Origin: CAYWWY01 sp964462525
GTDB lineage: Bacteria; Thermotogota; Thermotogae; MWEM01
Direction of reading: 5' to 3'
DNA: 64,000 bases
Assembly (NCBI GenBank): GCA_964462525.1
Contig: CAYWWY010000005.1
Coordinates: 1 to 64,000, forward strand
Both the position numbers and the translations under genes were made by a program. Within the stretch, counting starts at the first letter, position 1, and each line of letters begins with the position of its first letter. Positions 59,249-64,000 of the stretch are shown piece by piece. Under the pieces are notes generated by a model. It was given only the letters and a program-made list of their open reading frames with translations. It made no database searches and was not told where the DNA came from.

Positions 59249-60253
59249 TCATCCCTCCCATTCCGAAAGGAAGCAAGCGAGGAGTCTTCCTGTTTCTTCA
59301 ATATCTTTGAGATGGATCATTTCGATGGGATTATGCATATACCGTTGCGGAATCGAGATGACCATGGAAGGAATGCCTTCCAATTGAATCATATCTGCAT
59401 CGGTTCCACTTCTTCCGGGCACTGCTTCTGTTTGCACGGCGATTCCGTTTTTCTCAGCGACCGCTTGAAAGGCTTTGAACAAGGCAGGCTGAATTACGGG
59501 GCCAAAAGCCAACGCAGGTCCTTTGCCCAATTCGATTTTGGATGTGTTGGGCACGCTCTCGTTTCCATGCGTGACGTCGATCGCGATCCCCAGATCCGGT
59601 TGAATTGATTTCGATGCGGTACAGGCGCCAAAAGCTCCCACTTCTTCACGGGAAGAAAAAACAAAAAACAGATCAGGAAAATGATCGCGCTTTTGCAGCT
59701 GCATCAAGGCGATCACCGACGCAGCGCAACTGGCCCGATTATCCAAAGCCTTCCCACAATAGGTTTTTCCCAATCGCATCGGTTTGGAATCCAGAGTGAC
59801 GAAGTCGCCCACTCGGAAGGGCAAATCTGGATGCATGGAAACGTCCACAAACAGCGTATCAAAGTTGGCGGCTAGTTTCCGGGTTTCCTCGGTCTGAAGG
59901 TGAGGAGCCAACATACCGATAACACCTCGCTTAACCCCTTGTTTGGTATGGATCCGAACCTTTTGGGATGGGCAGATTTTGGGGTCGATACCGATTCCTT
60001 CTACACGCAGAAAGCCTTCCGGCAGGACTTTTGAAACGATCATACCCACTTCGTCCATATGAGTGGATACCAAGATCTTTTTCTCGCCTTTTCCCTTCTT
60101 TTGCGCGATGAGGTTTCCGCTCGTATCCTCATAGACATCATCCGCATAGGGACGAACATACGAATCCAATACTTTCCGAACGGGTCCTTCGCGGCCGGGA
60201 GGGCCGTCAACCATACTGAGTTCTTCAAGAAGCTTTTCTAAACAGAATGCCAC
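59249..60253 (-). CDS. M42 family aminopeptidase (third of three)
   Basis: 334 aa with STHMDEVG, ALDNRASC, REEVGAFG, IDVTHGNES and RYMHNPIEMIHL. The third-ligand block reads SSREEVG; the base Glu-Glu pair is kept. Start GTG at 60,253 has AAAGGAG 8 bases upstream; an earlier reading would run into minC's sequence without any conserved residues. It comes first in transcription order, 20 bases behind minC. Confidence 0.92.
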   Translation of the reverse strand: MAFCLEKLLEELSMVDGPPGREGPVRKVLDSYVRPYADDVYEDTSGNLIAQKKGKGEKKILVSTHMDEVGMIVSKVLPEGFLRVEGIGIDPKICPSQKVRIHTKQGVKRGVIGMLAPHLQTEETRKLAANFDTLFVDVSMHPDLPFRVGDFVTLDSKPMRLGKTYCGKALDNRASCAASVIALMQLQKRDHFPDLFFVFSSREEVGAFGACTASKSIQPDLGIAIDVTHGNESVPNTSKIELGKGPALAFGPVIQPALFKAFQAVAEKNGIAVQTEAVPGRSGTDADMIQLEGIPSMVISIPQRYMHNPIEMIHLKDIEETGRLLACFLSEWEG

Positions 60254-60273
60254 AACGATTCTCCTTTCACCGA

Positions 60274-60948
60274 TTAGAGGTCGATCATCGGATTGGATAG
60301 AGCAATGGGTGCCAATGTCAAGTGTCCGTTCTTTAAAAAACACAAACTCGGATGGGTACTATGGATGGAAGAATGGATCACATCACCGATCTGAATTTGG
60401 AGTGGTTGGAGCGAAAATCCGACGATCAGAGCGCCTTCCGTTGCAACCTGACCAGCCCGGACTGAACCATGAATCTCTCCAAATACGATGATGCTGCCTC
60501 CCGCGATTACTTCGCACCCTGCATTCACGTTCCCGATGATCAGAAAATCACCGGGAGAGGATATGACCTGTCCGGATCGAACCGTGCCCTGGAATACCTC
60601 CATTTTTGGGTGAGAAGGGTAGGGGAGATCCGGATCACGGGGATGGGTTTTCGCACCGCTGGATTGGGTTCGGTCTTTCTTTGAGGGAAGAATCACGGGA
60701 TCGGAAGGTTTATCAAAATATATGCTGCGGATGTGTAGCGATCGATCCTTTATTTTCTCGAGGATGAGAGGAATCAAGGGCGCTTGTTCATCCCCTCCCT
60801 CAAAAAAAACAGAAATCCGGGATTGGTTTTCCAAAAAAACGGATAGATCAATCAGCTTTTTTTCTAATTCCAACTCCAATTGCTGAACATTCGCGCTTCT
60901 CTCTACGATGAGGAAAATCTCCGCGCCATTGAATCGAAGATCGACCAT
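60274..60948 (-). CDS. minC: Septum-site-determining protein MinC
   Basis: Inhibits FtsZ assembly away from midcell. 224 aa: an N-terminal domain (VDLRFNGAEIFLIV ...), a variable Pro/Lys-rich linker (about 90-115) and the C-terminal beta-helix with VRSGQVISSPGDFLIIGNVNAGCEVIAGGSIIVFGEIHGSVRAG and an L-Q-P-L-Q-I-Q-I-G ending. The start at 60,948 was chosen because GGGAGCAGAT precedes it; the ATG at 60,972 would lie at the transcription start. No minD or minE gene adjoins. Confidence 0.9.
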   Translation of the reverse strand: MVDLRFNGAEIFLIVERSANVQQLELELEKKLIDLSVFLENQSRISVFFEGGDEQAPLIPLILEKIKDRSLHIRSIYFDKPSDPVILPSKKDRTQSSGAKTHPRDPDLPYPSHPKMEVFQGTVRSGQVISSPGDFLIIGNVNAGCEVIAGGSIIVFGEIHGSVRAGQVATEGALIVGFSLQPLQIQIGDVIHSSIHSTHPSLCFLKNGHLTLAPIALSNPMIDL

Positions 60949-60976
60949 ATCTGCTCCCATCCTTTTTTTCATTCAG

Positions 60977-60985
60977 ATTATATCA
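60977..60985 (-). promoter_or_regulatory. Extended -10 promoter for minC-M42 operon
   Basis: The minus strand reads TGATATAAT, with no good -35. The start codon at 60,948 is about 20 bases behind the expected start site. Confidence 0.6.
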
Positions 60986-61054
60986 TATCTGGGGATCGAT
61001 TCGAGAAGCGATCCGGGAAATTGAACCCCGACATAGGGTAGAACGTGTGCATTT

Positions 61055-61597
61055 TCATTCCCATAATGAGATGAAGGTTTTCCAAATCATACCTGCCCCG
61101 CCGGTAGCGAGAATAACCCAAACAACCGAAGGTTTGAAACGGTAGAGCCAAAAAAAGGTTCCCGCGGCAAGGAGGATCGTGAAGCCATCGCGCACGGACC
61201 CGATTCCGATTCGGAGGGTGGCTGCCAATATCAAAGCGACAATGGCTGTCTTCAAAGCGCCAAAGAGATGATCGGTTTGAACCCACCGCGAGAGCCAATC
61301 GATCAGTTTGAGCAAAAAAAAGATCCAGAAGACACTGGGGAGGGTAACACCAATGGTGGCTGCAACAGAACCCAAAACCCCCGAGACTTGATACCCCACG
61401 AAGGTTGCAGTATTGATTGCGATTGGGCCAGGAGTCATCTCTGCCACAGAAATGAGCGGGAGAAAGTCGGATAATGAGAGCCATTCGCGTACATCGATCA
61501 CCTCGTTTTGGATCAAACTGAGAGCTCCGTACCCTCCTCCAAACGCGACCATTCCGATCTTAAAGAAAGAAAGGAAAAGATCGATCAAGATCATCAT
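61055..61597 (-). CDS. Chromate-transporter-family protein, second half
   Basis: A 180-aa hydrophobic protein with five or six helices and the ChrA motif FFKIGMVAFGGGYGALSLIQNEVI, then ISVAEMTPGPIAINTATFVGY. It overlaps the first half by ATGA. Half-size ChrA proteins work as pairs. The substrate may be chromate or another oxyanion. Confidence 0.88.
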   Translation of the reverse strand: MMILIDLFLSFFKIGMVAFGGGYGALSLIQNEVIDVREWLSLSDFLPLISVAEMTPGPIAINTATFVGYQVSGVLGSVAATIGVTLPSVFWIFFLLKLIDWLSRWVQTDHLFGALKTAIVALILAATLRIGIGSVRDGFTILLAAGTFFWLYRFKPSVVWVILATGGAGMIWKTFISLWE

Positions 61598-62169
61598 AAG
61601 TCCGAACTTCCCGAAGGATGATGCGCCCGATCTGCTTTTTTCCGGCGCATCAACTGGATCATGAAGACCACCCCCGCGCACCCGAAAAAGATCAAAACGG
61701 ACGAGATCCGTGTCAAGAGGATGATCAAAGCCCCCAAACCAACTGTAGTCAGTTCGGCCCAGTGCCGACTGTTTTTTCGAATCAGTTGCCACGAAAGGTT
61801 GGCCAGAATGACCGTCACACCGACCTGAGCCCCGTAAAAAAATCCATCGACTAGCGGCCATTGAGTCAAGTCGTGGAAAAAGGACGCGATCACCAAAATA
61901 ATGGCAAATGGAGGAAGAATCGCACCCAACGTCGCTCCAATTGCTCCACGTATACCTCCGTATCGACTGCCCAAAAGCATCGCGACGTTGATCGCTATGA
62001 CTCCGGGTACTGTTTGTGCTGTAACAATCGTCTGTATGAATTCATCATCGTCCACCATCCGATACCGTTTTACGACAAAATCCTGAATGACCGGAATCAT
62101 GGCATAACCGCCGCCGATGGTTAACGCGCTTACTCGACTGAAGATCAAAAAAAGCCTCCAAGGACTCAT
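61594..62169 (-). CDS. Chromate-transporter-family protein, first half
   Basis: A 191-aa half-size ChrA: FSRVSALTIGGGYAMIPVIQDFVV (residues 9-32) and TVPGVIAINVAMLLGSR (about 53), with six likely helices. The ribosome site GGAGGT lies in the last codons of pxpC, whose stop overlaps the ATG by one base. Its role beside a 5-oxoprolinase operon is unclear. Confidence 0.88.
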   Translation of the reverse strand: MSPWRLFLIFSRVSALTIGGGYAMIPVIQDFVVKRYRMVDDDEFIQTIVTAQTVPGVIAINVAMLLGSRYGGIRGAIGATLGAILPPFAIILVIASFFHDLTQWPLVDGFFYGAQVGVTVILANLSWQLIRKNSRHWAELTTVGLGALIILLTRISSVLIFFGCAGVVFMIQLMRRKKADRAHHPSGSSDL

Positions 62170-63236
62170 CAGCTACCTCCTCGTTTTGGATCGATCCTTT
62201 GGATACCCAGTTCATAGAATTTCCCATCGCACAAAAGACGAAACCACCGAGCGTACCGTTTAGCGTCAGGGATATCTCTCTTCCAGCTTTTTTGCAGAAT
62301 GGCCTTTTGAATCTCCCGCTCCTTATTGATGCTCAAAGCATCTTCCAATCGAACAGCGTGAAAGACAATCTTCTGACCCGGTTTCATCTGAGCGATTAAT
62401 GAACAGTCTGCCTGAATTACCTGGGCGATTCGGGGATACCCTCCCGAAGAGGGCGCATCGGCCATGCAAATGATGGGGGTTCCGCTGGGGGGCACTTGTA
62501 TGGTGCCAAAGGCAATTCCTTCCGAAAGGAATTCTTTTCTTTTGATTCGGATGGGCTGTTCTCCGCGCAATGTATATCCGGTGCGATCGATTCGGTCCGT
62601 TATTTGAAAGGGTTGACGAAAAAAAGAACGGACGGACCTTCGGGGAAACCGATGGAGATCCACACCTCGGATCACCCGAATGGATTGGACCTCTTCGGGG
62701 ATGTTCCATAGCGGCGATGGAATTGAACGAGCAACCAAACCAACCGGAGCCTTAGGCGCGGAACACTCCAAAGTATCCCCCCGAGATAGCGGAGGTCTTC
62801 CAATCTTTGCTTTCCGGTCCGTGGAAGCCGATCCCATAACCTTTGGGACCCGAAACCCGCCGAAAACCCCGAAATACGTACGAATGCCTTTGCGTAGGTA
62901 TGGGATGTGGATTTTGTCTCCGGTTCGAGCCCAATATACCCTGCCATGAGGGAGGGGGGTTTGGTTCAATAAGAGATGGGGCATTCCGCCCACTACCGCG
63001 AACATGAGTTCGCCATTGACAAGCAATTCCAGCCCGCCGCCTTCAACCTCCAAAGTAGGCGTATGGGCATCTTGGTTCAAAAGAAGATTCAACAGACAAA
63101 ATGACCAATGATCCATAGCGCCACATGGACTGACTCCCTGGGAGCGAAATCCGAAGCGTCCCCGATCTTGGACCGTTGTTGATATCCCTGGATTGATGAT
63201 CTGCAGGGAAGTCGTAAGATGGTTCTCATACAGCAT
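62169..63236 (-). CDS. pxpC: 5-oxoprolinase subunit C (KipA/YbgK)
   Basis: Part of the ATP-dependent 5-oxoprolinase PxpABC, which opens pyroglutamate to glutamate. 355 aa with the biotin-independent carboxylase-2-like fold: GISTTVQDRGRFGFRSQGVSPCGAMD (about 17-42), NLLLNQDAHTPTLEVEGGG, and GTIQVPPSGTPIICMADAPSSGGYP near the end. It overlaps pxpB by 11 bases. Confidence 0.95.
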   Translation of the reverse strand: MLYENHLTTSLQIINPGISTTVQDRGRFGFRSQGVSPCGAMDHWSFCLLNLLLNQDAHTPTLEVEGGGLELLVNGELMFAVVGGMPHLLLNQTPLPHGRVYWARTGDKIHIPYLRKGIRTYFGVFGGFRVPKVMGSASTDRKAKIGRPPLSRGDTLECSAPKAPVGLVARSIPSPLWNIPEEVQSIRVIRGVDLHRFPRRSVRSFFRQPFQITDRIDRTGYTLRGEQPIRIKRKEFLSEGIAFGTIQVPPSGTPIICMADAPSSGGYPRIAQVIQADCSLIAQMKPGQKIVFHAVRLEDALSINKEREIQKAILQKSWKRDIPDAKRYARWFRLLCDGKFYELGIQRIDPKRGGS

Positions 63237-63897
63237 AGAACCGCACTTTTTGTCCTGGTTGCAGAAGACTGGGAGGCGATCGATCCGGATCGAACAAAAC
63301 CCATTGGGTTCTTCCCAGAATCTGCCACCCTCCAGGGCTTTTCACGGGATAGATTCCTGTCTGCCGATCTGCAATACCGACCGATCCAGGTTGAACGGCT
63401 TTCCTTGGATGGGTAAGCCGAGGCGTTGCAATGGAACGGGGCAGGGGGCCCATATAAGCAAATCCCGGAGAAAAACCAATCATGTAAACCGTATACAGAG
63501 TCTGTGTATGAATTCGAACGACTTCTTCCGGGCGAAGATGATGGAATTTGGCCACTGCCTCGAGGTCAGGTCCTTCCATTCCTCCGTACATGACTGGAAT
63601 CGATATGGGATCTGCCAACGCCTCATCCAGCTCCACGGGATCTATAAAATGATCATTCCCTAAGAGATCGGATATCTGTTGTTTGAACGATTGATGATCG
63701 ATATCCGAAGGCTCAAAAAAGACCAGTAGAGAAGCGTACCCGGGAACACACTCCCGATACCCATGGATCCCTCGTTTTTCGATCATCCAAGAGAGCCGGT
63801 GGACCCAACGATTGATCTGGGGATCCATTTTTTCAGAAAAGCGGATCAGGACAGAATCCTCCGAATAAAAACAGACTTTGGGATACCCGAATCTCAT
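63226..63897 (-). CDS. pxpB: 5-oxoprolinase subunit B (KipI/YbgJ)
   Basis: 223 aa with the KipI pattern: VLIRFSEKMDP, IPVMYGG, YTVYMIGFSPGFAYMG (about 136) and QPGSVGIADRQTGIYPVKSPGGW (about 165). It forms a complex with PxpC and supplies the active site with PxpA. ATG at 63,897 overlaps the pxpA stop by four bases. Confidence 0.95.
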   Translation of the reverse strand: MRFGYPKVCFYSEDSVLIRFSEKMDPQINRWVHRLSWMIEKRGIHGYRECVPGYASLLVFFEPSDIDHQSFKQQISDLLGNDHFIDPVELDEALADPISIPVMYGGMEGPDLEAVAKFHHLRPEEVVRIHTQTLYTVYMIGFSPGFAYMGPLPRSIATPRLTHPRKAVQPGSVGIADRQTGIYPVKSPGGWQILGRTQWVLFDPDRSPPSLLQPGQKVRFYAV

Positions 63898-64000
63898 TCG
63901 ATGGCCCTCCAAGATCGGATGGGAATGCCTCTGTCTTGAAGCCCTCGATGAACGGTTTCCAGGATTTCAAGGACATTTGGGGTATCGGAATGCACACAAA
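63894..64000 (-). CDS. pxpA: 5-oxoprolinase subunit A (LamB/YcsF), 3' end
   Basis: The C-terminal 35 codons of PxpA remain, with CVHSDTPNVLEILETVHRGL, the conserved H-x-D-T-P of LamB/YcsF proteins, and a TGA stop in ATGA overlap with pxpB. The rest is outside the window. It completes the pxpA-pxpB-pxpC order. Confidence 0.88.
   Translation of the reverse strand, partial: CVHSDTPNVLEILETVHRGLQDRGIPIRSWRAIE

Noticed and set aside
61000..61050. Riboswitch or leader structure upstream of minC
   Set aside because: No paired elements beyond the promoter are apparent.
1..64000. Phage, insertion sequence, CRISPR array or toxin-antitoxin system
   Set aside because: No transposase, integrase, repeat array, att-like repeat or toxin family was recognised on either strand.

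Overview
The window looks like chromosomal DNA of a flagellated, diderm (Gram-negative-type) bacterium with a probably anaerobic, amino-acid- and peptide-using metabolism. Flagellar genes come in the order flbD-motA-motB-fliL-fliM-fliY, and FliY is the CheC-like phosphatase/FliN fusion; this arrangement is known from Firmicutes, Synergistota and Thermotogota. TonB/ExbD-like, LolA-like and SurA/PpiD-like proteins argue for an outer membrane. A K+-dependent membrane pyrophosphatase, a two-subunit-type glycyl-tRNA synthetase alpha chain, a type-4 uracil-DNA glycosylase, a GlmL/MutL-family protein and a TGS-domain nucleoside kinase fit deep-branching anaerobes. I cannot place it at phylum level. 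There is no sign of phage, insertion sequences or CRISPR; this is densely packed core genome with many 4-base ATGA gene overlaps.

Layout. 1-180: the 3' end of a 5S rRNA, tRNA-Glu(CTC) and a terminator, i.e. the tail of an rRNA operon. 231-12,941, mostly plus strand: a CYTH protein, a 6-TM membrane protein (minus strand), a prenyl diphosphate synthase, a large membrane-anchored pseudo-hydrolase/propeller protein, a TPR membrane protein, a CoA-diphosphatase-type Nudix enzyme, an unknown protein, a YtcJ-type amidohydrolase, the membrane pyrophosphatase and two exported unknowns. 12,962-23,119, minus strand: one long gene train running DRTGG protein, PHP phosphoesterase, HATPase, FlbD, MotA, MotB, FliL, FliM, FliY, LolA-like, ExbD, TonB-like, a divergent MreB and an MreC-like protein.

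23,116-46,934, minus strand: housekeeping and envelope genes (ridA, DUF503, murB, a YhcC-type radical SAM protein, a lipoprotein, Nudix, glmL-like, yqeY, smpB, murG, AI-2E permease, type-4 UDG, MetH-reactivation-domain protein, PBP2, tdh, ygiQ, ECF sigma factor, GT4 glycosyltransferase, MMPL/RND exporter, two membrane/exported unknowns, C-terminal processing protease, trmI, a CsoR/CstR-type repressor and a TGS-domain kinase). A plus-strand tRNA-Gln with a consensus promoter and a two-way terminator sits at 47.0 kb. 47,144-64,000, minus strand: a SurA/PpiD-like chaperone, a D-cysteine desulfhydrase/ACC-deaminase-type enzyme, an aspartate-type aminotransferase, a ZAS-type anti-sigma factor, glyQ, comEC, an Ogt methyltransferase, a SPOR protein, an AroB-fold pseudoenzyme, three tandem M42 aminopeptidases, minC, a split chromate-type transporter and pxpC-pxpB-pxpA (5-oxoprolinase; pxpA runs off the edge).

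The most unusual part is 12,962-16,690: ExbD and a TonB-like protein without a visible ExbB, grouped with a LolA-like protein, a MreB homologue whose nucleotide-handling motifs have changed, and an MreC-like protein, all placed directly behind the flagellar stator and switch genes. It may be an undescribed envelope-spanning assembly. Second are three apparent pseudoenzymes (the lipase-like 2551-5301, the AroB-like 56,124-57,194 and the MreB-like 13,717-14,718) and the DRTGG-PHP-HATPase trio. Promoters here recur as an extended -10 element of the form TG-n-TATAAT.
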